DNA of 64,000 nucleotides from CAMYLY01 sp036397755 (lineage in GTDB: Bacteria > Gemmatimonadota > Gemmatimonadetes > Gemmatimonadales > GWC2-71-9). This document shows, piece by piece, positions 27,252 to 36,051 of this stretch (within the stretch, counting starts at the first letter, position 1; each line of letters starts with the position of its first letter). The DNA lies in assembly GCA_036397755.1 (NCBI GenBank), contig DASWII010000009.1, positions 62,001 through 126,000 on the forward strand, read 5' to 3'. Made by a program: the position numbers and the translations under genes. Under the pieces are notes generated by a model. That model did no database searches. It had not been told where the DNA came from and saw only the letters and a list, made by a program, of their open reading frames with translations.

Positions 27252-28444
27252 GTATCGAACAAGCAATCGCGGATGTTCGCGCTGGCAAGCTCGTGCTGGT
27301 GGCGGACGACGAGGATCGGGAGAGCGAGGGCGACCTGGTGGGGGCGGCGCAGCACGTGACCCCTGAGATGGTCAATTTCATGGCCAGGTATGGCCGCGGC
27401 CTCATCTGTCTGACGCTGCTGCCGGAACGCTGCCGCGCACTTGGCCTGCCGCAGATGGCCGAAGCCAATTCCGAGTCGTACGACACCGCATTTACCGTCA
27501 GCATCGACGCCGCCGCCAGATTCGGCGTCACCACGGGTATTTCGGCCGCCGACCGTGCGCGGACCATCAGTGTGGCCATCGACCCGTCAACCGATCCGTC
27601 GGACTTGCGACGTCCGGGGCACGTGTTTCCCCTCCGGGCGCGACCTGGGGGAGTACTGCAGCGGGTCGGGCACACGGAGGCGAGCGTTGATCTCGCTCGC
27701 CTGGCCGGCGTGTATCCGGCCGGCGTCATCTGCGAAGTGCTGGCGGACGACGGGACGATGATGCGGCGCCCGCAGCTGGTGGAGTTCGCGCGGCTGCACG
27801 GCTTGCAGTTTGTGACGGTCGCGCAGCTCGTTGCCTACCGCTTGCGGAACGAACGCCTGGTGCACCGCGTGGCCGAGGCGCGCCTGCCGACGCCTTTTGG
27901 CGAGTTCCGGGTGATCGGCTATCGGAACGACGTGGACGACGCCGAGCACCTCGCGCTGGTGTACGGCGACATCCAGGACCGTGGTGGAGTATTGGTCCGG
28001 ATGCACTCCAAGTGCCTCACGGGTGACGTGTTCGATTCCGCTCGCTGCGATTGTGGATGGCAGCTCCGCAGCGCGATGCGTCAGATCGCGGACGACGGCG
28101 CCGGCGTCATCGTCTACTTGGATCAAGAGGGACGCGGCATCGGATTGCTCAACAAGCTCAAGGCGTACGAGCTTCAGGATGCGGGCCGCGACACGGTGGA
28201 GGCGAACGAAGCGCTGGGATTCGCGCCCGACCTCCGCAACTATGGTATTGGAGCGCAGATTCTCGTCGATCTCGGCCTGAGCGAGATCAAGGTAATGACC
28301 AACAACCCGCGGAAGATGGTGGGGTTGGAGGGTTACGGCTTGGAGATCGTCGAGCGCGTGCCCTTGCAGCGGGCGCCGACCGACGACAACCGGACCTATC
28401 TCGAGGTGAAGCGGGACAAGCTCGGTCACCTCTTGTCACACTGA
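27248..28444 (+). CDS. ribBA: Bifunctional DHBP synthase / GTP cyclohydrolase II
   Basis: Supplies both branches of riboflavin synthesis. The 398-residue protein has the RibB domain (residues 1-~200) with 'VADDEDRESEGDLVGAAQ' and 'RPGHVFPLRA', then the RibA domain with the zinc-site cysteines in 'CLTGDVFDSARCDCG' and 'YLDQEGRGIGLLNKLKAYELQD'. All catalytic stretches that I can recognise appear intact in both halves. The GTG start overlaps the ribE stop. It is followed by ribH after 2 bases, completing a ribD-ribE-ribBA-ribH set for a full pathway apart from the phosphatase. Confidence 0.96.
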   Translation: MSIEQAIADVRAGKLVLVADDEDRESEGDLVGAAQHVTPEMVNFMARYGRGLICLTLLPERCRALGLPQMAEANSESYDTAFTVSIDAAARFGVTTGISAADRARTISVAIDPSTDPSDLRRPGHVFPLRARPGGVLQRVGHTEASVDLARLAGVYPAGVICEVLADDGTMMRRPQLVEFARLHGLQFVTVAQLVAYRLRNERLVHRVAEARLPTPFGEFRVIGYRNDVDDAEHLALVYGDIQDRGGVLVRMHSKCLTGDVFDSARCDCGWQLRSAMRQIADDGAGVIVYLDQEGRGIGLLNKLKAYELQDAGRDTVEANEALGFAPDLRNYGIGAQILVDLGLSEIKVMTNNPRKMVGLEGYGLEIVERVPLQRAPTDDNRTYLEVKRDKLGHLLSH

Positions 28445-28446
28445 TC

Positions 28447-28911
28447 ATGACCCTGCCGCCGTCGGCCGCGCGATCGCGTGCACTCGCGGTCGTGAGCCGT
28501 TTCAACGAAGGAGTCACGCGCAAGTTGCTGGCCGGTGCCCTGCAAGCGCTGGCCGCCGGCGGGTATCCGGCGAGCGACGTGGACGTCGTGTGGGTGCCGG
28601 GAGCCCTCGAGTTGCCCCTCGCGTTGAGGCGCGGTCTCGCGACCGGGCGCTACGGCGTGGCCGTGGCCCTTGGCGCAGTCATCCGGGGCGAGACGCCGCA
28701 CTTCGATGTCGTCGTCGACAACGCGTCTCGCGGCATTGCGGAGGCCAGCCTCCAGGCCGACATCCCGGTGGGGTTCGGGCTTCTCACGTGTGACTCGCTG
28801 ACGCAGGCGCTCGATCGCGCGGGTGGCGCGCGCGGCAACAAGGGTGAGGAGGCAGCCCAGGCGGCCCTCGACACCCGAGCGGCGCTCGAGGCGTTCGACG
28901 GCGGTGAGTAA
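28447..28911 (+). CDS. ribH: Lumazine synthase
   Basis: Condenses the RibD product with DHBP to 6,7-dimethyl-8-ribityllumazine; usually an icosahedral or pentameric assembly. The 154-residue protein has 'AVVSRFNEGVTRKLLAGAL', 'VVWVPGALELPLALRR', 'ALGAVIRGETPHFD' (catalytic His) and 'IPVGFGLLTCDSLTQALDRAGG...NKGEEAAQAAL'. The 8-base overlap with nusB continues the operon. Confidence 0.95.
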   Translation: MTLPPSAARSRALAVVSRFNEGVTRKLLAGALQALAAGGYPASDVDVVWVPGALELPLALRRGLATGRYGVAVALGAVIRGETPHFDVVVDNASRGIAEASLQADIPVGFGLLTCDSLTQALDRAGGARGNKGEEAAQAALDTRAALEAFDGGE

Positions 28912-29317
28912 GCGACCGCAGAAACGGCGCGCCCGCGCCCTCCAGGTGCTCTACGCGTGGGAGGCCCAGGGACGTCCCGCGCTGGACGACACGATCCGTC
29001 GACTGCTGCAGCAGTTGCCGCGTTGCCGGTCGGACATCGAGGCGGCGGAGGAACTCGCGCGGGGCGTCGTCGCGACGATCGAGGACCTCGATCGCACGCT
29101 GGCGCGGGCCGTGGAGCACTGGCGGTTCGAACGCCTGGGCATGGTGGAGCGCAACATCCTGCGGATGGCGTTGTTCGAGATGGAGCACGCCGTGGTGCCG
29201 CCGCGCGTGGTGATCAACGAAGCGGTGGAACTCGCGCACCGCTTTGCGGGTGGGACGGCTCCAGGATTCGTGAACGGCGTTCTCGATGCCGCGGCGCGCG
29301 CCGCCGGACGTCTATGA
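28904..29317 (+). CDS. nusB: Transcription antitermination factor NusB
   Basis: RNA-binding factor that, with NusE (S10), binds boxA in rRNA leader transcripts. The 137-residue protein starts at GTG: 'KRPQKRRARALQVLYAWE', 'VEHWRFERLGMVERNILRMALFEME' and 'VVINEAVELAHRFAGGTAPGFVNGVLDAAAR' are NusB landmarks. It follows ribH, a pairing seen in many bacteria. The stop overlaps the following glycosyltransferase start (ATGA). Confidence 0.95.
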   Translation: MSKRPQKRRARALQVLYAWEAQGRPALDDTIRRLLQQLPRCRSDIEAAEELARGVVATIEDLDRTLARAVEHWRFERLGMVERNILRMALFEMEHAVVPPRVVINEAVELAHRFAGGTAPGFVNGVLDAAARAAGRL

Positions 29318-30435
29318 AGATCCTGGCCGTCAATTGGCAGGATCGGGACAATCCGCAGGCCGGTGGCGCCGAAGTGCACTTGTTCGAGCTGCTGCGCCGG
29401 CTCGTGGGGCGCGGGCATCAGATCACCCTGGTTGCCTCGGGATGGCCTGGTGCCGACTCGGAGGTGCAGCTCGACGGCATTAGGGTCCGCCGCGTCGGCG
29501 GGCGCCACTCGTTCGCCGTGCGAGGGCGCGCTGCCGTCCGCAAGGCACTGGCCGGCCAGGCCTATGACATCGTCGTCGAAGACATCAACAAGCTCCCGCT
29601 GTGCCTGCCGACCCTTACGCAGCTGCCCGTCTACGTGATTGTCCCCCACTTGTTCGGGGCCACGGCGTTTCGCGAGGCGGTGTTGCCGGTGGCCGGCATC
29701 GTATGGTTGGCGGAGCGGGTCATTCCGTTGGTGTACCGCCGATCGACGTTTCATGCCATCAGCGAAAGCACACGAGAAGACTTGATCGGGCGAGGGATCG
29801 CCGCGGAGGCGATTCGAGTGATCTATCCGGGGGTCGATGCCGTCGCGTTCACCCCCGGTGATCCGACCGACCGGCCCGGCGAGCCAACGTTCCTGTACGT
29901 TGGTAGATTGAAGCGTTATAAAGGGGTGGAGACCGCACTGCGGGCCGTCGCATTGGCGCGCGACCGCGGCGTGCTGTTGCGCCTGTTGGTAGCGGGGCAG
30001 GGGGGGGATCGCGCTCGGCTCGAGCGCCTGACCGCGCGCCTGGCGCTCGGAGACCGGGTGGAGTTCCTCGGGTTCGTGTCCGAGGACCGGAAGCGCGAGT
30101 TGCTGCGGACGTCGTGGGCCGTGCTGTTCCCGTCGCCCAAGGAAGGGTGGGGCATGAGCAACGTCGAGGCGGCGGCCTGTGGCACGCCGGCGATCGCGTC
30201 GGACGCGCCGGGATTGCGCGAGTCGGTGCGGCACGGCGAAACGGGGTTGCTCGTCCCCCACGGTGACCCGGCGGCCATGCTGGACGCCATGCTCAGGCTG
30301 GCGACGGATCGCCAGTTCGTCGAGATCCTGGGCCGAGGCGCGCGGCGGTTTGCGGAGACGTTCTCGTGGGATGCCGCGGCGCGGCGGACGGAGCGGCATC
30401 TCGAGGAAGCCCTCGAGGCGGGGGCGCCACGATAA
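29314..30435 (+). CDS. Glycosyltransferase, family 4 type (GT-B fold)
   Basis: Retaining glycosyltransferase, 373 residues, cytoplasmic or membrane-associated. The N-terminal domain opens 'KILAVNWQDRDNPQAGGAEVHLFELLRRL' with the glycine loop for acceptor and donor binding. The C-terminal domain has 'FLYVGRLKRYKGVETAL', 'VEFLGFVSEDRKRELL' and the E-x7-E region 'SPKEGWGMSNVEAAACGTPAIAS'. The donor and acceptor cannot be told. It overlaps nusB by four bases and is the last gene before an 18-base gap and the hpf/PTS operon; no other polysaccharide gene is close. Confidence 0.85.
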   Translation: MKILAVNWQDRDNPQAGGAEVHLFELLRRLVGRGHQITLVASGWPGADSEVQLDGIRVRRVGGRHSFAVRGRAAVRKALAGQAYDIVVEDINKLPLCLPTLTQLPVYVIVPHLFGATAFREAVLPVAGIVWLAERVIPLVYRRSTFHAISESTREDLIGRGIAAEAIRVIYPGVDAVAFTPGDPTDRPGEPTFLYVGRLKRYKGVETALRAVALARDRGVLLRLLVAGQGGDRARLERLTARLALGDRVEFLGFVSEDRKRELLRTSWAVLFPSPKEGWGMSNVEAAACGTPAIASDAPGLRESVRHGETGLLVPHGDPAAMLDAMLRLATDRQFVEILGRGARRFAETFSWDAAARRTERHLEEALEAGAPR

Positions 30436-30453
30436 CCATAGGAGAGACGGCGG

Positions 30454-30750
30454 ATGCGGATCACGGTGACGGCACGCCACAGCGACATTCCCGATGAACT
30501 CAGAGCGCGAGCGCACGACCAGATGGCACGAGTTGCCAAGCTGGCGCATCGCCCGCAGCATGCAGAGGTAGTCTTCGATCACGACCATGGGAAGAAGATC
30601 GTGGAAATCCAGCTCGCGATGCCCCGCGGTGTCGTGAAGATCGCGACGGCGGAGGCCGACGACTTTCGATCCGCCCTCGACCGGGCCGCGGACAAGCTGC
30701 GAAGCCAGTTGGACAAGCTCCCCGAACGGTCGCGGCGCCCGGTCGCATGA
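30454..30750 (+). CDS. hpf: Ribosome hibernation promoting factor, short form
   Basis: Binds the 30S decoding region to inactivate ribosomes in slow growth. The 98-residue protein matches the short HPF/YfiA form: 'MRITVTARHSDIPDELRARA', 'AEVVFDHDHGKKIVEIQLAMP' and 'DDFRSALDRAADKLRSQLDKL', with no long-form C-terminal domain. GGAGAG lies upstream of the ATG. It overlaps hprK by four bases. Association with PTS regulatory genes is known from proteobacteria, where hpf lies near PTS genes. Confidence 0.9.
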   Translation: MRITVTARHSDIPDELRARAHDQMARVAKLAHRPQHAEVVFDHDHGKKIVEIQLAMPRGVVKIATAEADDFRSALDRAADKLRSQLDKLPERSRRPVA

Positions 30751-31724
30751 AGCCCAATACCCTCACCGTGCGCGACGTGCTCGCGCACAAAGGGGCGTCC
30801 CTGCAATTGGCGCTCGTCTCCGGGGCCGAGGGACTGGATCGGCCCATCACGGTGGCGGAAGTATCGAGCCCTGGACTCGTGCTGGCCGGGTTCACCGCTC
30901 GATTCAACAGCAAGCGCCTGCACGCGTTGGGGGAGACGGAGATCGCGTACCTGGAGTCCCTGGACGTCGACCGCCGGCGCGAGGCCCTGAGCGCCTTGAT
31001 GAGCTACGACCTCCCGTGTGTGTTCGTCATGAAGGCCCAGCCGGTGCCCGAGGAGCTGGTCGCGCTGTCCGAGGAGCGCGCGATCCCGGTCCTGGTTTCG
31101 CAGTTGAAGACGGCGGAGTTCTACCGCCGAATCAACCCGTTCCTGGCGGAGACGTTCGCCCCCACGGACACGGTGCACGGATCGCTTGCCGACGTGTACG
31201 GTGTCGGGTTGCTGTTCGTGGGTCGCTCGGGGATCGGGAAGAGCGAATGCGTGCTGGATCTCGTCGAACGCGGTCATCGGCTCGTGGCGGACGACGTCGT
31301 ACGGGTGTGGCGCCGCGGGGCCGATGTGCTGATCGGCCGCGCGCACGAATTCTCGCACAAGTACATGGAGATCCGCGGCGTGGGCCTCGTGGATGTCTCC
31401 GCGCTGTTTGGCGTGCGGGCCGTCCGGCAGCAGAAACGCATCGAGGTGGTGGTGAAGCTCACCGATTGGGAGGAGAGCCAGCAGGACGTCGATCGCACCG
31501 GGTTGGATCGCAAGTCGGAGACCTTCTTGGGCGTGGACGTACCCATGGTCGAGATCCCGCTGAATCCGGGAAAGAACCTCACGGTGATCTGTGAGGTCGT
31601 CGCCATGAATCACTTGTTACGGTATAGCGGAGTCGACAGCGCCAAGCAGTTCAACGATCGGTTGATCGAGCAGATGGCGGCGCAGGCGGAACTGCGGGAG
31701 TACCTCGCCGAAGACGATGAGTGA
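30747..31724 (+). CDS. hprK: HPr kinase/phosphorylase
   Basis: Phosphorylates and dephosphorylates the regulatory serine of HPr in response to metabolites. The 325-residue protein has an N-terminal domain ('VRDVLAHKG...'), catalytic H144 in 'VHGSLADVYG', P-loop GRSGIGKS (about 159-166) and the family signature 'EIRGVGLVDVSALFG', plus 'GVRAVRQQKRIEVVVKL'. It is coupled to hpf (ATGA) and overlaps EIIA by 8 bases. The HPr encoded downstream in the same run has the matching regulatory serine. Confidence 0.93.
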   Translation: MKPNTLTVRDVLAHKGASLQLALVSGAEGLDRPITVAEVSSPGLVLAGFTARFNSKRLHALGETEIAYLESLDVDRRREALSALMSYDLPCVFVMKAQPVPEELVALSEERAIPVLVSQLKTAEFYRRINPFLAETFAPTDTVHGSLADVYGVGLLFVGRSGIGKSECVLDLVERGHRLVADDVVRVWRRGADVLIGRAHEFSHKYMEIRGVGLVDVSALFGVRAVRQQKRIEVVVKLTDWEESQQDVDRTGLDRKSETFLGVDVPMVEIPLNPGKNLTVICEVVAMNHLLRYSGVDSAKQFNDRLIEQMAAQAELREYLAEDDE

Positions 31725-32097
31725 TCGGCTGCAGGGCGTGATCGTCTCGCATGGCGGAGTCGCGGAAACGCTTGTGGAGGCGGTGGCGAGCATCACGGGC
31801 GAACGGGACGGGCTCCGGGCCGTGAGTAATGCCGGCTCGACGCGGGAAGAGCTGTGTCGCCGAGTGGATGAGGCTGTGGGGCGGGGCCCAGCGATCGTGT
31901 TCGTTGATATGCCGGCTGGGAGCTGCCTCCAGGCGGTCTTGATGGAGCTCCGCACACGGACCGATCTGGCGGTCGTGGCCGGCGTCAACCTGCCGATGCT
32001 GCTTGACTTCGTGTACCATCGCGACCTGAGTGCCGAGCGCGCCGCGAGTCGGTTGGTGGACAAGGGCAGAGACGCGATCCAGTCGTTTCGGCCGTGA
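31717..32097 (+). CDS. PTS mannose-family EIIA component
   Basis: Soluble phosphocarrier that takes phosphate from HPr and passes it to EIIB. The 126-residue protein has the active-site histidine in 'GVIVSHGGVAETLVEA' (H12), 'IVFVDMPAGSCLQAVLMEL' and 'VVAGVNLPMLLDFVYHR', matching the mannose-type EIIA fold. It lies between hprK and EIIB, overlapping each. Sugar specificity cannot be read from this domain. Confidence 0.9.
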   Translation: MSDRLQGVIVSHGGVAETLVEAVASITGERDGLRAVSNAGSTREELCRRVDEAVGRGPAIVFVDMPAGSCLQAVLMELRTRTDLAVVAGVNLPMLLDFVYHRDLSAERAASRLVDKGRDAIQSFRP

Positions 32098-32564
32098 CGG
32101 TGGCTCTGGTGCGGCTCGACGACCGCCTGGTCCATGGGCAGGTCGTGATCGGGTGGGTGCAGCCGCTGGGAGTGAGCCGGATCGCGCTCGTGGACGATCG
32201 CTTGCGCGACGACACGTGGGAGCAAGACATCTGTCGGCTGGGCGTGCCGCCGGGCATCCGGGTCGAATTCGCTTCGGTGCACGAGGCGTGGGACCGGTAT
32301 CAGGAATGGAGTGGCTCGAGCGAACAAGTGCTGGTCCTGGTCGGGGATGTCGATCACGCGGTGCGCCTGTGTGAAGGCGCCCCGGTGGGCCGGCTGAACC
32401 TGGGTGGTATCCACCACGCGCCCGGACGCACGGAGCGGCTCGCGTACATGTTTCTGTCGGACGAGGAAGCGCGGCAACTCCAAGCACTGGGGGACACGGG
32501 AGTCGAGATCTCCGCCCAGGCGGTGCCGTCATCGAAGGGCGTGTCACTTGGGGAGCTGCTTTAG
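32094..32564 (+). CDS. PTS mannose-family EIIB component
   Basis: Cytoplasmic phosphotransferase domain that phosphorylates the incoming sugar. The 156-residue protein has the active-site histidine in 'VRLDDRLVHGQVVIGW' (H14) and 'LNLGGIHHAPGRTERLAYMFLSDEEARQL', typical of the mannose/sorbose family. It overlaps EIIA (GTGA) and shares one base with EIIC (TAGTG). The gene starts at GTG. Confidence 0.92.
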   Translation: MTVALVRLDDRLVHGQVVIGWVQPLGVSRIALVDDRLRDDTWEQDICRLGVPPGIRVEFASVHEAWDRYQEWSGSSEQVLVLVGDVDHAVRLCEGAPVGRLNLGGIHHAPGRTERLAYMFLSDEEARQLQALGDTGVEISAQAVPSSKGVSLGELL

Positions 32565-33229
32565 TGTCTAATGCACTCGCGCTGCTGTTGTGGGGTCTCG
32601 TCGTCGGGCTGGACCTGGTCTCGATTGGACAGTTCATGATCGCGCGCCCACTCGTCGCGGGGACGGTGGCGGGCCTGCTGGTGGGAGACCCGGGTGCCGG
32701 TGTCGCGGTCGGCCTCGTACTCGAACTGTTCGCGCTCGACGTAATGCCCGTCGGAGCCGTGCGCTATCCGGATTACGGGCTGGGCGCCATTGCCGCCACT
32801 GCGGTGGCGGCCGGCGCCCCAGCCGAACTCGCGCTCGGGCTCGGTGTCGTGCTGGGACTGGTCGTGGCCATGGCCGGAGAGTTCGGCAGCCACCTGGTCC
32901 GCGAGGCCAACGCCGCGGCTACCATGACGCAGGAGCCGGCGCTCGCCGCCGGGGACGCGAGGACCGTGACTCGATTGCACGGCGGCGGCTTGCTGCGCGA
33001 CGGTGCGCGCGCCCTCATCGTGTGCGGCCTCGGACTTGCGCTCGCGGCGGTCGTGCGCTCGACGGCCCTGATGGGCGCGCGGGCCGCCGTGCTCTTGGGC
33101 GCGGTCATGGTGGGATGCGCGATCGGGACCGCTGCGACCGGCGCCTTGCGTGTGACCGGGCGGCGGGAACACGTCGGATGGTTGGCGGCGGGCGTCGCGG
33201 CGGGCTTGCTCGTGGTGATGATCGCATGA
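32564..33229 (+). CDS. PTS mannose-family EIIC component
   Basis: Membrane channel subunit, 221 residues, mostly hydrophobic helices. It begins 'LLLWGLVVGLDLVSIGQFMIARPLVAGTVAGLLVGDP', followed by 'LELFALDVMPVGAVRYPDYG', the EIIC-man pattern. It is somewhat shorter than the ~260 residues usual for the family; the missing length is towards the C-terminus. It is coupled to EIIB and EIID by overlapping start/stop codons. Confidence 0.88.
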   Translation: MSNALALLLWGLVVGLDLVSIGQFMIARPLVAGTVAGLLVGDPGAGVAVGLVLELFALDVMPVGAVRYPDYGLGAIAATAVAAGAPAELALGLGVVLGLVVAMAGEFGSHLVREANAAATMTQEPALAAGDARTVTRLHGGGLLRDGARALIVCGLGLALAAVVRSTALMGARAAVLLGAVMVGCAIGTAATGALRVTGRREHVGWLAAGVAAGLLVVMIA

Positions 33230-33960
33230 GCGCCGGCCTGCGTGCCGCGTTCTGGCGCACCCTACTGATTCAGGCCTCATGGGGCTATGACCGGATGATC
33301 GGCATCGGAATGGCGTATGCCATGCGGCCGCTATTGCCCACGGATCCGTCCACGGGGGCGGCGTCGCCGGACGTCATAGCGCGATCGGCCGGGTTCTTCA
33401 ATGCTCATCCGTATCTCGCGGGCGTGGCTGTCGGCGCGCTGAGCCGCGCGGAGGTTGACGGTGTTGGCAGCGAGCAGCTCGCGCGCTTGCGGGCGGCGCT
33501 GAGCGGTCCGCTCGGTTCGATCGGCGATCGGTTGTTCTGGGGCGGCCTCCTGCGTGCGGCATCGGGACTCGGTCTCATCGTCGCCGCGCTGGCCTCCGCG
33601 CCCTGGGCGGTGGCGGTGTTCCTGCTGAGCTACAACATCCCCCATCTGTTCGTTCGGCGCTGGGCGATTGCCGCCGGATGGCGGGAGGGGGCGTCGGTCA
33701 GCCGCGCGCTGAGTGGGTTCGTGCTGCGGGGGGCGGTCGTCTGGGCTCAGCGCTTGGCCGCCCTGACCGTGGGCATGGCGGTGCCGATCGTGGCGGCGAC
33801 GCTCCTGCGGCCCTACACGGGTTCCTTGGTCGGCGGTGCGCTTGCCGTCGCGCTCGCCGTGACCGTTGCGGGCAGGTGGCTGGCGCCAACGCTCGGCGGC
33901 ATGCGCCTGGCGTTGCTGGCGGGGGGCGCGGCGCTGCTCGGAGGGGCCCTGTGGCCGTAG
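33226..33960 (+). CDS. PTS mannose-family EIID component
   Basis: Second membrane subunit unique to mannose-class PTS, 244 residues. It has the N-terminal 'RTLLIQASWGYDRMIGIGMAYAMRPLL', 'FFNAHPYLAGVAVGAL' and 'SGPLGSIGDRLFWGGLL', characteristic of EIID, then C-terminal helices. It is slightly shorter than the usual ~270-280. It overlaps EIIC (ATGA) and, by 10 bases, HPr. Confidence 0.9.
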   Translation: MSAGLRAAFWRTLLIQASWGYDRMIGIGMAYAMRPLLPTDPSTGAASPDVIARSAGFFNAHPYLAGVAVGALSRAEVDGVGSEQLARLRAALSGPLGSIGDRLFWGGLLRAASGLGLIVAALASAPWAVAVFLLSYNIPHLFVRRWAIAAGWREGASVSRALSGFVLRGAVVWAQRLAALTVGMAVPIVAATLLRPYTGSLVGGALAVALAVTVAGRWLAPTLGGMRLALLAGGAALLGGALWP

Positions 33961-34223
33961 CCGAGCGCACGGTCCGCGTGGAGAACCGGCTGGGCATTCA
34001 CGCGCGTCCGGCTGCGGAGATCGTGAAGGTCGCGGCGCGATTCAGCTGTATGATTCAGCTGGCCAAAGACGCACAGTGGGTCAACGGGAAGAGCATCATG
34101 GGGGTGATGACGCTGGCGGCGGAACAGGGCAGCGAGCTGACGATTCGTGCCGAAGGGGATGACGCGCAGGCGGCCGTCGACGCGCTCGCCGAATGCGCGG
34201 GGAAGAAGTGGGAGGAATGGTGA
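33951..34223 (+). CDS. ptsH: Phosphocarrier protein HPr
   Basis: Central phosphocarrier of the PTS. The 90-residue protein starts at GTG. It has the catalytic histidine in 'NRLGIHARPAAEIVKVA' (H17) and the regulatory serine in 'NGKSIMGVMTLAAEQGSEL' (S48), the target of HPr kinase. It overlaps the 3' end of EIID by 10 bases and the ptsI start by 7. Both phosphorylation sites are kept, so it can serve transport and regulation. Confidence 0.95.
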   Translation: MAVAERTVRVENRLGIHARPAAEIVKVAARFSCMIQLAKDAQWVNGKSIMGVMTLAAEQGSELTIRAEGDDAQAAVDALAECAGKKWEEW

Positions 34224-36016
34224 AAGAACGGTTGCTGCGCGGCGTAGGCGTCTCGCCCGGGATCGCCATCGGTCCGGCGCGGTTCGTGCACTGGGAATTG
34301 CCGCGGGTGACGCGACGGCTGGTAGCCAGCGACCGGGTCGACGCGGAGGTCGCGCGGCTTCACGAAGCCGTTGACGAAGTACGCTCGTTGCTGGATCAGC
34401 TGCGGGTGCACACGCAAGAGCGTGCGGGTGCCGAAGAGGCCAAGATCTTCGACGCACAGATCCTCATGCTGGAAGACCCCGAGTTCCTGCGTGAGGTCGA
34501 GGCGCTGATCCACGACAACCAGTTGAGCGCCGAGCGCGCTTTTGAGTTCAAGACGCTCGAGATGCGGGCGTTGTGGGCCCAGTCCTCCAGCCCTCGGCTC
34601 CGCCAGCGGGTCGCGGATCTCGCGGGCGTGCAACTGCGCGTCCTGAACCGCCTCCTGGGCAAGTCCTTCGAGCACGTGCTCCAGAGTGAAGGCGATCAGC
34701 CGGTGATCGTGTTCATGCGGGAGCTCACGCCTGGACTGATGATCCAATTCGAGCGTGATCGGGTAGCTGGGTTCGCAACCGAGCAGGGGACACGCACAGC
34801 GCACGCGGCCATTCTGGCACGCAGCCTCGGCATTCCGTGCGTCATGGGACTCGTGGGCGCGATGAACCGCATCGAGTCCGGTGTGCAAGTGGTGTTGGAT
34901 GGGTCGCACGGCGCGGTACTCGTCGCGCCGACTCCGGCGGAACTCGACGCCGCCCGCGAGACCGAGCGCGTGCGTCTCGACATCGAGCAGCGATTGGAGG
35001 CCGATCGGGGGGCGCCGAACGTGACCCTCGACGGCGACGCCGTCGACATCCGAGCCACGGTGGATCTGCCGGACGACATCGACTTGGCGCTGCGCCACGG
35101 CGCAGCGGGAATCGGGCTCTTGCGCACCGAGTTCCTGCTGATGGGGCGGACGGGGATGCCCAGCGAAGAGGAACAGGTCGCGGTGTTCGAACGCGCGGCC
35201 CGCGCATTTGCCGACTTTCCCGTCGTCATTCGAAGTTACGATCTCGGCGGGGACAAGTACCCGGCCATGTTCAGCCCCGAGCCGGAGCCCAACCCGTTCC
35301 TGGGGTGGCGCGCCATCCGGGTGAGCCTCGACGAGCCCCAGTTCTTCCGCATCCAGTTGCGCGCGCTGCTGCGGGCGCGGCGCCATGGCGATATCCGCGT
35401 GATGCTCCCGCTGGTGACGGCCGTCGAGGAACTGGAGCGCGTCAAAGAGATCCTGGCCGAAGAGCGCGAGGCGTTGGCCGAAGCCGGTGTCGCGGCGGCG
35501 GAATCCATGCCGTTGGGGGTGATGATCGAGACCCCGGCGGCCGCGCTGCTCGTCGAGCAGATCAGCGCGCGCTGCGACTTTCTGAGCGTCGGCACGAGCG
35601 ACCTCACGCAGTACACGTTGGCGGTCGATCGCGGGAATGCCAGAATGGCCGAGCGATTCGACCCGCTGCATCCGGCGGTGGTCCGGCTGCTCCACGAGAT
35701 CGTGACGGCCGGCCAGCGGCACGGGATCGAGGCGAGCGTTTGTGGACTTATGGCCTCGGATCCTGTGAGCGTCTTCCTGTTGATTGGACTCGGCTACCGC
35801 GTCTTCAGTGTGGCCACCGCCGCGTTGCCGGTGGTCGGTTGGGTCGTGCGGCAGTTGCACGGCACCGAGTGCGCGGAATGCGCCACCCAGGTGTTGACCG
35901 CCTCGACGGGTCGTGAAGTGCGCGAACACTTGTTGAAGGCGCTGGCGAGTCGCGTAGACCTGAAGATGCTCGACGGAGGCGAGTTGCCGGGGCTTTCGCT
36001 CTCCGCTAGTTTGTAA
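34217..36016 (+). CDS. ptsI: Phosphoenolpyruvate-protein phosphotransferase (EI)
   Basis: First enzyme of the PTS, autophosphorylated by PEP and donating to HPr. The 599-residue protein starts at ATG 34217, with GGGAGG a few bases upstream. The active-site histidine is in 'TRTAHAAILARSLGIPCV' (H196). PEP-binding stretches are 'GIGLLRTEFLLMGR', 'IRSYDLGGDKYPAM' and 'FLSVGTSDLTQYTLAVDRGN', and the catalytic cysteine lies in 'VCGLMASDP' (usually CGEMAGD). It ends the operon 35 bases before metK. Confidence 0.94.
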   Translation: MVKERLLRGVGVSPGIAIGPARFVHWELPRVTRRLVASDRVDAEVARLHEAVDEVRSLLDQLRVHTQERAGAEEAKIFDAQILMLEDPEFLREVEALIHDNQLSAERAFEFKTLEMRALWAQSSSPRLRQRVADLAGVQLRVLNRLLGKSFEHVLQSEGDQPVIVFMRELTPGLMIQFERDRVAGFATEQGTRTAHAAILARSLGIPCVMGLVGAMNRIESGVQVVLDGSHGAVLVAPTPAELDAARETERVRLDIEQRLEADRGAPNVTLDGDAVDIRATVDLPDDIDLALRHGAAGIGLLRTEFLLMGRTGMPSEEEQVAVFERAARAFADFPVVIRSYDLGGDKYPAMFSPEPEPNPFLGWRAIRVSLDEPQFFRIQLRALLRARRHGDIRVMLPLVTAVEELERVKEILAEEREALAEAGVAAAESMPLGVMIETPAAALLVEQISARCDFLSVGTSDLTQYTLAVDRGNARMAERFDPLHPAVVRLLHEIVTAGQRHGIEASVCGLMASDPVSVFLLIGLGYRVFSVATAALPVVGWVVRQLHGTECAECATQVLTASTGREVREHLLKALASRVDLKMLDGGELPGLSLSASL

Positions 36017-36051
36017 GCTCCGATTCCTCGTCCACGCGGCGTCACCTTCTC

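Noticed and set aside
36017..36051. SAM riboswitch before metK
   Set aside because: The gap is 35 bases, too short, and no conserved SAM aptamer segment is visible.
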